A stretch of DNA of 64,000 nt from Rhodovulum visakhapatnamense. Its GTDB lineage: Bacteria; Pseudomonadota; Alphaproteobacteria; Rhodobacterales; Rhodobacteraceae. The notes beneath the pieces are model-generated. The model saw only the letters and a list, made by a program, of their open reading frames with translations. It searched no databases and was not told the origin of the DNA. The first letter of the stretch is position 1. Every line of letters begins with the position of its first letter. Positions 18,560 through 27,355 of this stretch are shown here, piece by piece. Both the position numbers and the translations under genes were made by a program. The DNA lies in contig NZ_SOEB01000022.1 of assembly GCF_004365965.1 (NCBI RefSeq), forward strand, positions 1 through 64,000. The letters run 5' to 3'.

Positions 18560-19234
18560 ATGATGAACCGGGATCACATGCCCGCCTTCCTGCGGCGCGC
18601 CGTGGCGCTTGTCGCTTTTGTCGCAGTGCTCTGGGCGATCCAGCTCGTCAATTGGATCACCGGCTACGGCCTGAATCCGGAGTTTGGGCTCATCCCACGG
18701 TACCTTGGTGGGTTGGATGGTATCATCGCAATGCCCCTCCTGCACGGAAGCTTCGCGCACCTGATGGCCAATACGCCGCCGCTTCTGGTGATGGGTGGAC
18801 TGCTGGTGGCAACAACCACGCGGGCCTTGCTGCCGGTGAACGCCCTGGTGATCGGCTTCGGGGGAGGCCTCGTCTGGGTGTTCGGCAGCTCCGCCACCCA
18901 TATCGGCGCGTCGGGACTGGTCTTCGGCTGGTTCGGTTTCCTCGTCGTGCGCGGTCTCGTGGATCGCTCGCTGATCACGCTAGGCGCGGCATTAGTGGTC
19001 GGTGTCCTCTATGGCTCCATTCTCTGGGGCGCACTTCCGGGCCAACCCGGCGTGTCGTGGGAAGCGCATCTCTTCGGTGCCATCGCCGGCGCGGCCGCTG
19101 CGTTCCTGGTCCGAACGCATGTCCATGCCCCACGCTTGGGCGACGTCGATCTGGAGTGGAGCAGTACGCCCGACGTGGCCGGCCCATTCCCGCCATTGAC
19201 CCATGCTTGGCTCCGCCGCGGTGCGGCCCGTTAA
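18560..19234 (+). CDS. Rhomboid-family intramembrane serine protease
   Basis: Polytopic membrane protease of about 224 residues. Hallmarks are [18 protein letters not shown] (helix 2 HxxxN-type motif), [13 protein letters not shown] with catalytic Ser in GASG, and [13 protein letters not shown] with the catalytic His, within about six hydrophobic helices. The start is uncertain: I chose the double ATG at 18560/18563, which leaves a short cytoplasmic N-terminus; the frame opens further upstream at 18449. It is divergent from the exported protein at 17602-18258, with an open frame crossing the shared upstream region. The natural substrate is unknown. Confidence 0.85.
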   Translation: MMNRDHMPAFLRRAVALVAFVAVLWAIQLVNWITGYGLNPEFGLIPRYLGGLDGIIAMPLLHGSFAHLMANTPPLLVMGGLLVATTTRALLPVNALVIGFGGGLVWVFGSSATHIGASGLVFGWFGFLVVRGLVDRSLITLGAALVVGVLYGSILWGALPGQPGVSWEAHLFGAIAGAAAAFLVRTHVHAPRLGDVDLEWSSTPDVAGPFPPLTHAWLRRGAAR

Positions 19235-19893
19235 ACCTGCCATTCGCTGCGCCTGCGAAATCACGCGGCCCGGCACACCGCACATCGCGGGTATTGCGAA
19301 TACCTGACACAAACCATCAGATGTCGTTGGCCAGCCCTTATTCGCCGTTCGCCCTGGAGCAGCCAGCAGAGTCATCTTCGACCGGGAGGGCGGAAAGTAT
19401 GATTTCGCTGCGATCGCGAGACGGACACACCGGCGATCTGGGAGCCGACATTCCGACTGTCTGGCAACCAGCTCATTTCTGCGCCGCCGCAAGTGGGCTT
19501 CCAAAGACCTTTTCTCGGCGAATAAGTTCGCGCTGGCCGGATAGCGAAAGCCTATCAGCCCCAGCCGAGATTGCGGATGTTGCTCTCTTATTTCGGGTTC
19601 TGTTCGGCCCCCACAAGGCCGCTCTCGTAGTGGCGGAAGATGGCGCGGAAATAGGGAGTTGTCGCCTCGCCATGTAAAGGCGGAAGGCAGGTCCCGCTGG
19701 CCAACGCCTTTCGACCTTCAACGATGCGCGATCACGACGGCATCAAAGCCCCGCATCGCTTCTGAAAGAACCGACAGACCGCCCCCATCGAACGCCACGG
19801 AAAAATCGTGATTGGCACGGTGGTCGACAGTTTCGTGAATATCGTTAAGCTTATGACGGTTATCTGCGGCTATTCCTAGAAGGGAATTTTGGC
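19235..19893. other. 660-base gap, no supported gene
   Basis: No convincing coding region. A minus-strand frame at 19718-19900 reads ANHDFSVAFDGGGLSVLSEA and could be the eroded end of a gene, but it lacks a start signal and overlaps the ribosome binding site (AAGGGA) of the following cytochrome. Nothing resembling a TorR/DorR box pair was recognised before the TorA-type operon. Confidence 0.4.
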
Positions 19894-21564
19894 ATGGCAC
19901 GGTCCGAGGAACGCTCCAGAAGCCTGTTCTTGCGGCTCTTTCTCGGGGTGTGCATACTCGCCGTCCTGGGCTTCTTTGTCCTCACCTCGCCCTGGACTTG
20001 GTCCCTCGTGCATCCTTCACGCGAGGTCGCGTCTATCGAAGGGGCCGACCTGGAGAACGGCGAGTTCATCTTCCTCGCGGGCGACTGCGCGACCTGCCAT
20101 GCAACGCCCGGCCAGGAGGACCCGCTGGTGCTCGGCGGCGGTCGCGAGCTCGACACCGAGTTCGGCCTGTTCCGGATGCCCAACATCTCTCCGCATGACG
20201 AGGACGGCATCGGAGACTGGACGCTGGCCGAGTTCGACCGTGCGGTGCGCGAGGGCGTCGGGCCCGGAGGACTCGACGGGGAGAATTTCTACCCGTCCTT
20301 TCCCTACACCTCCTATCAGAGGATGACCGCCGAGGACGTCCGCGACATGTATGCGTTCATCCAGTCGCTGGAGCCCGTCGCCGGCCGGATCGACGACCAC
20401 GACCTGAAATTTCCCTACAACATTCGCAGGGGCGTCGGACTGTGGCGGCTGGTCTTTCTTGATGGCGAGCGCCTGCCCGAAGGCAATCCCGGGCCGCTTC
20501 CCGTGGCCGAGGACGCGAACGACCCGTTCGCGCCGGTGACCATCGACGCACCCGACGACGTGATCCTGGCGCGCGGCAAGTACCTGGTGGAAGGGCCGGG
20601 CCATTGCGCCGAATGCCACTCGCCCCGGACCATGCTGGGGACCATCCCCGCCGGGATGCGCCACGGCGGTGGGCCGACGCCCGAGGGACACGGCCATTTC
20701 CCCAATATCTCGCCGCATGAAACGGGCATCGGCTTCTGGTCTGCCAACGCCATCGCGAATTACCTCAAGACGGGGGTGAGCCCGATCGGAAAGCGGGCCG
20801 GCGGCGATATGGAAGAGGTCGTCGCCAACACTTCGCAGCTGAGCGATGCCGACCGTCTGGCCATGGCTCGTTATCTCAAGACGGTCGCGCCGGTCGACAA
20901 TCCGGCGCCAGGCCTGCCGGAGCCGAACCGCAGTTCGCAGGTGGTCATGCTGGAGCAATCCGGCGAGAGCGCCCGCGAGTTGCCGACATCGCCGGCCGAA
21001 GAGGTGGGCGTGGCGAGCTCGGCCTTCGTCGTGCATACCAAGTCGTTCTTTCTGGACGCCGGTGGGGCCGAGGAGGATGGCAAGCTCCTGAGCGGGACCG
21101 AGGTCGCCGTGGTCGAGGAAGGCGGCGATCTGCTGCGCGTGCGGCTGGATGGCTGGCAGCTTGTCGGGGCCGAGGCGGTGCTTTACGCCAAGCAGGGCCA
21201 GCGCATCATGCAGGCCGTCCTCGGCGAGCCGGCGATCGCGGCGCTGGAGACGGGCGAGACCGTGACCGACCCCGATACCGGGCAGGACTGGGTATCGGTC
21301 AGCCTGGAGGGTTGGGTCGACAAGACCGGCATGCTGGTCGACGGCGACGCACTCTGGTCCTTCACCGCCCAGATGTTCAATTCGGCTTGCGCCGCCTGCC
21401 ACAGTCCGCCGGAGGCGGACCATTTCCTGGCGAACCAGTGGATCGGCACGCTGGGCTCGATGAAACGTTTCACCTCCCTCGAACCGGACGCGTATCGCCT
21501 GCTGCTCGTCTATCTGCAGAACAATGCCAAGGATTCCGGCGCGAAGGAGCGCGCCGACCTATGA
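19894..21564 (+). CDS. Membrane-anchored triheme c-type cytochrome with TorC-like end
   Basis: Electron donor for the reductase two genes downstream (inference). It has an N-terminal membrane anchor (about 11-31) and three haem c sites: CATCH (65-69), CAECH (238-242) and CAACH (499-503). The first two lie in a diheme region like the cytochrome subunits of membrane alcohol/gluconate-type dehydrogenases (RMPNISPHDEDGIGDWT, FPNISPHETGIGFW). The C-terminal third resembles the TorC end domain (ADHFLANQW, LLLVYLQNNAKD). The 556 residues thus look like a fusion of a diheme donor with the TorC terminal domain, replacing the usual tetra/pentahaem TorC. The stop overlaps torD by four bases. Confidence 0.85.
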   Translation: MARSEERSRSLFLRLFLGVCILAVLGFFVLTSPWTWSLVHPSREVASIEGADLENGEFIFLAGDCATCHATPGQEDPLVLGGGRELDTEFGLFRMPNISPHDEDGIGDWTLAEFDRAVREGVGPGGLDGENFYPSFPYTSYQRMTAEDVRDMYAFIQSLEPVAGRIDDHDLKFPYNIRRGVGLWRLVFLDGERLPEGNPGPLPVAEDANDPFAPVTIDAPDDVILARGKYLVEGPGHCAECHSPRTMLGTIPAGMRHGGGPTPEGHGHFPNISPHETGIGFWSANAIANYLKTGVSPIGKRAGGDMEEVVANTSQLSDADRLAMARYLKTVAPVDNPAPGLPEPNRSSQVVMLEQSGESARELPTSPAEEVGVASSAFVVHTKSFFLDAGGAEEDGKLLSGTEVAVVEEGGDLLRVRLDGWQLVGAEAVLYAKQGQRIMQAVLGEPAIAALETGETVTDPDTGQDWVSVSLEGWVDKTGMLVDGDALWSFTAQMFNSACAACHSPPEADHFLANQWIGTLGSMKRFTSLEPDAYRLLLVYLQNNAKDSGAKERADL

Positions 21565-22214
21565 GCGCAAGCGCCGGCCTCTCCCGCGCCCCGGACCCGG
21601 CGGAGATCGAGGCCTTCGTCGCGGAGTTCCTGGGCCGCGCCTTCCTTGCGCCGCCGGATGACGCGGCGGTGGACAGCATGACCGCGCCCGAGGCGACGCG
21701 GCTGTTGCGCGAGATCGCGGCCAGCCTCTCGGAGCAGGACGCCGCCGAGACCATGTGCGCGGCGCTCACCCGGGGTCCGCCCGGGGCGGTCGCCGCGGAC
21801 CTCGCGCGGCGGCATGTGGCGCTGTTCTCGGGCGTGAGCGGCCCGCGCACGATTCCGATCTATGAAAGCGCCTATACCGGCGGGGCCAGGCATGCGGCCG
21901 AGACCTTTGCCGACTTGCAGGCGATCCTCAGGCATCTCGACCTGCGCGTGGCCGACGACTGCGCCGAGCCGGTCGACCACCTGTCGCTGGAGCTTGCCCT
22001 CTACGCCACGGCCCTGCGCTGCGGCGATGGGGCGGCGACGGAGGCCATGCTGGACCGCCTTGCCGGCTGGGTGCCCGCGTTCTGCGCCAAGGTGGCCGCG
22101 GCCGATCCGGGCGGGGTCTACGGCGCGGCGGCGCGCCTGCTCGCCGCGCTGGTCCGGCACCGCATCCCCGCCCATTACTCCCCCCTCCAGGCAGAAGGAG
22201 CGCGCGCGACATGA
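21561..22214 (+). CDS. torD: TorD-family molybdoenzyme chaperone
   Basis: All-helical cytoplasmic chaperone, 217 residues, which in this family binds the apo-reductase and its Tat signal until cofactor insertion. The family pattern shows in RRHVALFSGVSGPRTIPIYES (E. coli-like YxxLF...P.YES block), PVDHLSLELALYATAL (the D-H-L-x-x-E/L motif) and an Ala-rich C-terminal helix. The frame is open upstream within the cytochrome gene; the ATG at 21561, overlapping the cytochrome stop as ATGA, is the natural start. The torA ATG overlaps its own stop. The order cytochrome-torD-torA differs from the E. coli torCAD order. Confidence 0.85.
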   Translation: MSASAGLSRAPDPAEIEAFVAEFLGRAFLAPPDDAAVDSMTAPEATRLLREIAASLSEQDAAETMCAALTRGPPGAVAADLARRHVALFSGVSGPRTIPIYESAYTGGARHAAETFADLQAILRHLDLRVADDCAEPVDHLSLELALYATALRCGDGAATEAMLDRLAGWVPAFCAKVAAADPGGVYGAAARLLAALVRHRIPAHYSPLQAEGARAT

Positions 22215-24685
22215 CGATATATCCAAAAGAGGCCTTTCCGGCCGTATCCCGCCGCAGCTTCCTTCAGGGCGCCGCGGCGCTGGGTGCGCTCGGCACCGGG
22301 GCCGGGCCGCTCTTGTCCCCGGGCGCCGCGGCCCAGACCGCCAGCGCAGATATCCTCTCGGCCTGCCATTGGGGCGTGTTCCGGGGCCGCGTCACCGACG
22401 GGCGCGTGACCGAAATGATCCCGTGGGAGGAGGATCCCGCGCCCTCGCCGCAGCTCGCCGGCGTGCTGGACTCGATCTATTCGCCCTCGCGGATCAAGTA
22501 CCCGATGGTCCGCCGGGCCTGGCTGGAACAGGGCCCCGGCGCCGACCCCGACGGCCGCGGCACGGGCGATTTCGTCCGCGTAAGCTGGGACGAGGCGCTC
22601 GACCTCGTGGCCAAAGAGCTTGTCCGCGTGCGCGAGGAACACGGCTCCACCAGCATCTTCGGCGGCTCATACGGCTGGAAGAGCCCCGGCAAGATGCACA
22701 ATTGCCAGACGCTGCTGCGCCGGCTGCTGAAGCTGGAGGGCGGCTTCACGAACTCGGCGGGCGATTATTCCACGGGCGCCGCGCAGGTCATCCTGACCCA
22801 TGTCGTGGGCTCGATCGAGGTCTACGAACAGTGCACCACCTGGCCGGTCCTGGCCGAGCATTGCGAGTTGATGGTGTTCTGGGGCGCCAATCCGCTGCGC
22901 ACTTCCGAGATCTGCTGGCAGGTTGCCGATCACGGCTCATTCGCCGGGGTCGACCTGATCCGCGACGCCGGAATCGAGACCATCTGCATCGACCCGATCC
23001 GCACCGAGACGGCCCAGCGCCTGGGCTCGGAATGGATCGCGCCGCGGCCGATGACGGATGTCCCGCTGATGCTGGGGATCGCGCATACGCTCTATACCGA
23101 GGACCTGCACGACCAGGAGTTCCTCGACCGCTACACCAGCGGCTTCGACCGGTTCCTGCCCTATCTTCTGGGCGAGAGCGACGGCCAGCCCAAGACGCCG
23201 GAATGGGCGGCGGAGATCTGCGAGGTTCCGGCCGAACAGATCCGCGACCTCGCCCGGCGCTTCGCCTCGGCGCGCACCATGCTGGCGCTCGGCTATTCCA
23301 CCCAGCGCCAGCACCATGGCGAGCAGGTCCACTGGATGCTGGTCACCCTGGCCTCTATGCTGGGGCACATCGGGTTGCCCGGCGGCGGCTACGGGTTGAG
23401 CTATCACTACGCCTCGGGCGGGGCGCCCACACACAATTCGCCGATCCTGACGGCGGTGTCGGACACTCCGGGCGGCGTGGGCGGCGTGGGCGGGCCGGCC
23501 TGGCTTGCCGGGGGCGGCTCGCTGACGATCCCGGTCTCGCGCCTGGTCGAGACGCTGCTGAACCCCGGCGCGACGATGCAGTTCAACGGCCACGAGATCG
23601 AATTGCCCGAGATCAAGCTGGCCTACTGGGCCGGCGGCAACCCCTTCGCCCATCACCAGGACCGCAACGAGATGCTGCGCGCCTGGCGCAACCTGGAGAC
23701 CTTCATCGTCAACGACTTTCAGTGGACGGCGACCGCGCGGCATGCCGACATCGTGCTGCCGGCCACCACGTCCTACGAGCGCAACGACATCTCGCAGGTG
23801 GGCGACTACGCGCTCAGCCACATCGTCCCGATGAAGAAGCTGATCGACCCGGTCTTCGAGGCGCGGTCGGACTACGAGATCTTCACCGGGATCGCGCAGA
23901 AGCTCGGCCACGGCTATGCCTATACAGAGGGCAAGACCGAGATGGACTGGATCCGCGGGTTCTACGAGACCGCACGGATCGAGGCCCGCGCGAAGGGCAT
24001 GGAGATGCCGACCTTCGAGGCGTTCTGGGACAGCAACGAGCCGCTCGCCTTCCCACTGACCGAGGAGAGCCGCAACTTCGTCCGCTATGCCGATTTCCGC
24101 GCCGACCCGCTGTTGAACGCGCTCGGCACGCCGTCGGGGCGGATCGAGATCTTCTCGCGCAATATCGAGAAGATGAACTACGACGACTGTCCGCCGCACC
24201 CCACCTGGATGGAGCCGATAGAGCGGCTCGGGATGGAGGGACAGAAATACCCGCTTCACGTCGCGTCGAACCATCCCCGCATGCGGCTCCATTCGCAACT
24301 TTGCGGCACCTCGCTCCGCGAGGAATACGCGGTGCAGGATCGCGAGCCGTGCTGGATGAACCCGGCCGATGCCGAGGCGCGCGGGCTCGCGGATGGCGAT
24401 GTGGTGCGAGTGTTCAACGACCGCGGCCAAATCCTTGCCGGCGTCGTCGTCACTGACGAGATCCGCCCCGGCGTGGTGCGCATCGACGAAGGCGGCTGGT
24501 TCGATCCGATGAACCCGCGCGAGATCGGCAGCCTGTGCCGCTATGGCGACGTCAACAACCTGACGACGGGCATCGCGACCTCCAAGCTCGCCCAGGCCAA
24601 TTGCGGCCAGACCGCCCTCGTCGAAATCGAAAAATTCGAAGGAGAGCTTCCCGATGTTCTCGTCTTCTCCGACCCCGTGTCCTGA
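22211..24685 (+). CDS. torA: TorA/DorA-type molybdopterin reductase (TMAO/DMSO reductase family)
   Basis: Periplasmic Mo-bis(MGD) reductase of 824 residues. The Tat signal is SRRSFLQG (13-20) followed by AAALGALGTGAG and an AxA-type end. The Mo ligand serine is Ser187 in SAGDYSTGAAQ, as in TorA/DorA. There is no N-terminal Fe-S cysteine cluster, as expected for type III enzymes. Other near-identical TorA blocks are LAYWAGGNPFAHHQDRN, DFQWTATARHADIVLPATT and SHPRMRLHSQL-like NHPRMRLHSQL. Substrate is most likely TMAO, DMSO or a related S/N-oxide, with electrons from the preceding cytochrome. No TorS/TorR genes are adjacent, so regulation is not visible here. Confidence 0.93.
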   Translation: MTIYPKEAFPAVSRRSFLQGAAALGALGTGAGPLLSPGAAAQTASADILSACHWGVFRGRVTDGRVTEMIPWEEDPAPSPQLAGVLDSIYSPSRIKYPMVRRAWLEQGPGADPDGRGTGDFVRVSWDEALDLVAKELVRVREEHGSTSIFGGSYGWKSPGKMHNCQTLLRRLLKLEGGFTNSAGDYSTGAAQVILTHVVGSIEVYEQCTTWPVLAEHCELMVFWGANPLRTSEICWQVADHGSFAGVDLIRDAGIETICIDPIRTETAQRLGSEWIAPRPMTDVPLMLGIAHTLYTEDLHDQEFLDRYTSGFDRFLPYLLGESDGQPKTPEWAAEICEVPAEQIRDLARRFASARTMLALGYSTQRQHHGEQVHWMLVTLASMLGHIGLPGGGYGLSYHYASGGAPTHNSPILTAVSDTPGGVGGVGGPAWLAGGGSLTIPVSRLVETLLNPGATMQFNGHEIELPEIKLAYWAGGNPFAHHQDRNEMLRAWRNLETFIVNDFQWTATARHADIVLPATTSYERNDISQVGDYALSHIVPMKKLIDPVFEARSDYEIFTGIAQKLGHGYAYTEGKTEMDWIRGFYETARIEARAKGMEMPTFEAFWDSNEPLAFPLTEESRNFVRYADFRADPLLNALGTPSGRIEIFSRNIEKMNYDDCPPHPTWMEPIERLGMEGQKYPLHVASNHPRMRLHSQLCGTSLREEYAVQDREPCWMNPADAEARGLADGDVVRVFNDRGQILAGVVVTDEIRPGVVRIDEGGWFDPMNPREIGSLCRYGDVNNLTTGIATSKLAQANCGQTALVEIEKFEGELPDVLVFSDPVS

Positions 24686-25010
24686 ACGCCCGTCCCGGCA
24701 AAGGGGCTCTGCTCCCCGCGCTGTCTTGGCCCTGGCTGCGGGCTTCCTGGTGCTTCCGGGGCTCGGGACCGGGGCGCTCGGCTTCGAACAGAACGCGGCA
24801 CCGGCGCCCCAGGAAGATTACCTGCCGATACAAAGCCTCGGCGAAGAGCCGCCCGGCCCCGCGGAAGAGCTTCCGCAGTCGCTTCATGCCGCGTGGTGCC
24901 TTGGTCGGTACGACACTTACGATGTCGGGACCAACACCTTCCTCACCGACAATCAGCTGCGCCGCGAATGTGTCTCGCCGTATGGCGCTGGAACAGACGG
25001 AGCGGACTGA
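24654..25010 (+). CDS. BA14K-like small exported protein
   Basis: A 118-residue protein overlapping the torA end by 32 bases. It is supported by its own ribosome binding site (AAGGAG, nine bases before the ATG). The N-terminus is Pro/Ser/Arg-rich, then a hydrophobic segment (VLALAAGFLVLPGLGTGAL) acts as signal or anchor. The C-terminal WCLGRYDTYDVGTNTF followed by RRECVSPY matches the BA14K pattern (W-C-x-x-R-Y-x-S-Y-D ... C) of alphaproteobacterial envelope proteins. Why it follows torA is unknown; it may simply share the transcript. Confidence 0.65.
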   Translation: MFSSSPTPCPERPSRQRGSAPRAVLALAAGFLVLPGLGTGALGFEQNAAPAPQEDYLPIQSLGEEPPGPAEELPQSLHAAWCLGRYDTYDVGTNTFLTDNQLRRECVSPYGAGTDGAD

Positions 25011-25098
25011 TCAGGCCAGTGCTGAGCGGACAACGGAGATGAAAGACTGCCCCCGTCTTGCAGTGCCTCTTGGAGTACGCCCCTGCGGGTGGACACGA

Positions 25099-25165
25099 TC
25101 AGGCGGCGTTTTTGACCATGGCGCAGGCGTGGCGGTCTTCGAACTGGGCGGGGCTGAGATACCCC
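25099..25165 (-). pseudogene. C-terminal remnant of an IS3-family transposase
   Basis: The minus strand reads YLSPAQFEDRHACAMVKNAA before a stop at 25099, the usual C-terminus of an IS3/IS407-group OrfB. Upstream the match is lost after a few codons. It marks an old insertion between the torA operon and the stress island. Confidence 0.55.
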
Positions 25166-25324
25166 CGCCCAGAAACTGAGAATGGCCGCGTAAATTCTAC
25201 GACCAAGTCCCCGCAAAAACGGGGGGATTACCCGATGAAACGGGGGCCGCCGACTGCGACTTCCTCATACGTTTCATACTCCATCAGGTATGCATCCTCC
25301 ACCATCAGCGTCTTCATTGCGCAA

Positions 25325-25510
25325 TCCGACGCATCCGGTCAGCGATTCAGACAACGTCCGGTCACGCGCTAAGGTTATCCGGTCACCGCGCGACGTTGCC
25401 GCTGAGCGTGTTTTGGTGATGTCGCCTTGAGCGGGCCTGGTCAAGCGTTTCGGCCCTGGCTGTTGATTTCCGCTGAGAACTGACCCGGTTTTTCATCGAG
25501 AAGTGACCCG
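25325..25510. repeat. Remnants of IS21-type terminal repeats
   Basis: Three spaced copies of TCCGGTCA (25339-25395) repeat the pattern at the left end of the complete IS21 at 51235. Next come GAGAACTGACCCG and GAGAAGTGACCCG (about 25475-25509), the repeated end motif of a second IS21-like type. No transposase remains. The second end abuts the stop codon of the MscS gene. Confidence 0.5.
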
Positions 25511-26458
25511 TCAGACGGCCCCCGCCGGAGGGTTACCGAATATCCGTGCGACCTCCGTTTCATGATCGACGGGAAGCATGGCTTTCCCGCGGGGACGATT
25601 CATCTCGATCTGCATGCGTGGGGTCGGGACTTTCGCTTTCCGCATCGCGCGGTCGATCAGAGACAGTAGCTCGTCCCGGCAATCGACGTCCCGTTCGAAG
25701 CGCGACAGCCAGAACCGGACCGCATAGGAGTTGCCGTCGCTTCCCAGCTCCTGGACGCGGACATCCGGTGCCGGTTCGGTCTGGATCAGGCGCGCCTCGC
25801 CCACGGCCTTCAGGATCATTTCCTTGGCGGCGTCCACGGGAACCTCATGCGCAAGCTTCAGCGACAGCTGCGCGCGATACTGCGGTTTCGGGGCGGAGTA
25901 GTTGATGATGCGTCGGCGCGCGATCTGGCTGTTCGGCAGGATCATGTAGGTCGAGTCCAGCGTCAGCACCCGTGTCGTGCGCCAGCCGATCTCGATGACC
26001 TTGCCTCGTGCGACCTGCTCGATATCGACCCAGTCCCCGATCCGGTAGGGTGCCTCGACGCCCAGTGGGATGCCGGACAGCGTGTCGGCCACGACGTTCC
26101 GGATCGCGAAACCCAGCACCGCGAGTATCAAACTCGATCCCGCAAGCGCGCCAAGAAGACCTTGTTCCAGCAAGAGCGCGGCAGAGGCAACGATTGCGGC
26201 GAAGAACAGCAGAACCGCCACGAGATCCCGAAACAGGCGCGGGTACGGGCGCTTGTCGCGTCTCCGGCGATCTGCGAACAGGCCGAACAGCCGGCTACCG
26301 AGCCAGGCCGCAGCAAGGCAACCGACGACGCCGCCAGGCAGGCGGAGAGACAGTCCCACCCGCGGCTCGACATCCTGGTCGAAGATTACCAGGCCGGCTG
26401 AGACAAGAAGCAGAACCGAAGGCCAGATCAGCCGACGGAGATGAATGAGAAGTCTCAT
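25511..26458 (-). CDS. MscS-family mechanosensitive channel, possibly 3'-truncated
   Basis: Inner-membrane channel of 315 residues that opens on membrane tension. There are about four hydrophobic helices, then the pore-lining helix and MscS domain (LAVLGFAIRNVVADTLSGI, YRIGDWVDIE, GRTTRVLTL-like WRTTRVLTLDSTYMILPNS). The C-terminal alpha/beta domain ends with HETEVARIFGNPPAG. Its stop codon is supplied by the first bases of an IS21-like end, so the gene was probably cut; many relatives of this type carry a further cyclic-nucleotide-binding domain. Its ATG is one base from the stop of the zinc-ribbon gene, so the two are co-transcribed. Confidence 0.85.
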   Translation of the reverse strand: MRLLIHLRRLIWPSVLLLVSAGLVIFDQDVEPRVGLSLRLPGGVVGCLAAAWLGSRLFGLFADRRRRDKRPYPRLFRDLVAVLLFFAAIVASAALLLEQGLLGALAGSSLILAVLGFAIRNVVADTLSGIPLGVEAPYRIGDWVDIEQVARGKVIEIGWRTTRVLTLDSTYMILPNSQIARRRIINYSAPKPQYRAQLSLKLAHEVPVDAAKEMILKAVGEARLIQTEPAPDVRVQELGSDGNSYAVRFWLSRFERDVDCRDELLSLIDRAMRKAKVPTPRMQIEMNRPRGKAMLPVDHETEVARIFGNPPAGAV

Positions 26459-26459
26459 G

Positions 26460-26687
26460 TCAGCAGCCCTGTTCCTGATGCCGCGATGGTCGTCGAGACC
26501 GGCACTGGAGGCAGGTCACGGCGGCGCCGGCATGTCGCTCGACGGCGGAGCCACAACGACGACAGGAAATTCGGATAATGGGGGTAGCGCCCCCGATAAT
26601 GTGCCGACAGCTGGGACAACGATGAGCGGCTGCGCGGGGAAGCGATGTCTTGCAGGACGGGCAGGCAAGCGGAAGGTGACGATTCAT
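26460..26687 (-). CDS. Small double zinc-ribbon protein
   Basis: A 75-residue protein beginning at ATG 26687 with GAGGG upstream. It has four CxxC pairs: CPSC, CPSC (CPSCRHIIGG), CRRC and CLQC, forming one or two treble zinc ribbons, with basic residues in between and a basic C-terminus. Such proteins bind nucleic acid or act as small regulators; no more can be said. It directly precedes the mechanosensitive channel gene in the same direction. Confidence 0.6.
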   Translation of the reverse strand: MNRHLPLACPSCKTSLPRAAAHRCPSCRHIIGGATPIIRISCRRCGSAVERHAGAAVTCLQCRSRRPSRHQEQGC

Positions 26688-26828
26688 GAGACCCTCTTTC
26701 AACGGGAAGTAAAGACGCCGAAGCGGCGATTGCCGATATCCCGGAAGGAGCGTCGTGGCTTCGTCAGCGCATCGAGCGGCTCCTTCCGGGCAGAGCATGG
26801 GCTTCGGCAGGGCCCAGGGAATGTCTGT

Positions 26829-27272
26829 TCATTGTGCCTCCAGACCTTCGGGGGCATCCTGGGACGCGACGTGGAGCACGGTCAGAACCCGCCGCTTTCC
26901 ATCCCTGGTATCCCAGTGGAGCGATGCGCCCTCTGCCAGTCCGATCAGGGCAACCCCGATCGGTGTCAGGATCGAGATCCGCCCGCGTGCGATGTCGGCG
27001 TCCTCTGGATAGACGGGCGTTACCGTCTTTTCCTGGCCGGTCGACTCATCCCGATAGGTGACCGCGCGACCGATGGCCACGACGTTCTGCGGGAGTTTCG
27101 CCGCCGGAACGATACGGGCCCGGCCGATTTCGCCGAGCAGCCGGTCGGCAAGGTCCGGGTTGCGCTGGATCGCGCCCTCCGCAAGTGCCTCGAGCCTTTC
27201 CAGGCAGTCCGCACCTATGACGATCCTGGGCCGCCGGCCGGTGTCGCGTGACGTAGAGAGTTGTTTGTTCAT
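26829..27272 (-). CDS. rnk: Rnk/GreA-type regulator of nucleoside diphosphate kinase (copy A)
   Basis: A 147-residue protein of the Rnk/GreA-GreB C-terminal family. The N-terminal short coiled coil contains IVIGADCLERLEALAEGAIQ. The FKBP-like domain contains AIGRAVTYRD, YPEDADIARGRISILTPIG and ALIGLAEG, the signature of the fold. The chosen ATG (27272) has AAAGGAAAC upstream. Rnk proteins can bind RNA polymerase near the secondary channel and alter NDP kinase levels in E. coli; the role here is inferred. It follows the degenerate paralogue at 27356 by 83 bases, and the pair is repeated, inverted, at 37869-38809. Confidence 0.85.
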   Translation of the reverse strand: MNKQLSTSRDTGRRPRIVIGADCLERLEALAEGAIQRNPDLADRLLGEIGRARIVPAAKLPQNVVAIGRAVTYRDESTGQEKTVTPVYPEDADIARGRISILTPIGVALIGLAEGASLHWDTRDGKRRVLTVLHVASQDAPEGLEAQ

Positions 27273-27355
27273 CGTAGTTTCCTTTCCACCAACTGGCGGT
27301 GTGAGTGAACTATAGGTGGCCATGGTCCCTGATCCGCCAGGGGTGGATCAGAGCA

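Noticed and set aside
20017-21423. Long antisense frame across the cytochrome gene
   Set aside because: Sense strand has three CxxCH motifs and full family similarity; the antisense protein is low-complexity.
22937-24430. 497-codon antisense frame in torA
   Set aside because: Shadow of the strongly conserved TorA frame.
21862-24456. 864-codon frame overlapping torD and torA on the same strand
   Set aside because: Shifted frame of torA; extremely Arg/Pro/Gly-rich, no ribosome site, no motif.
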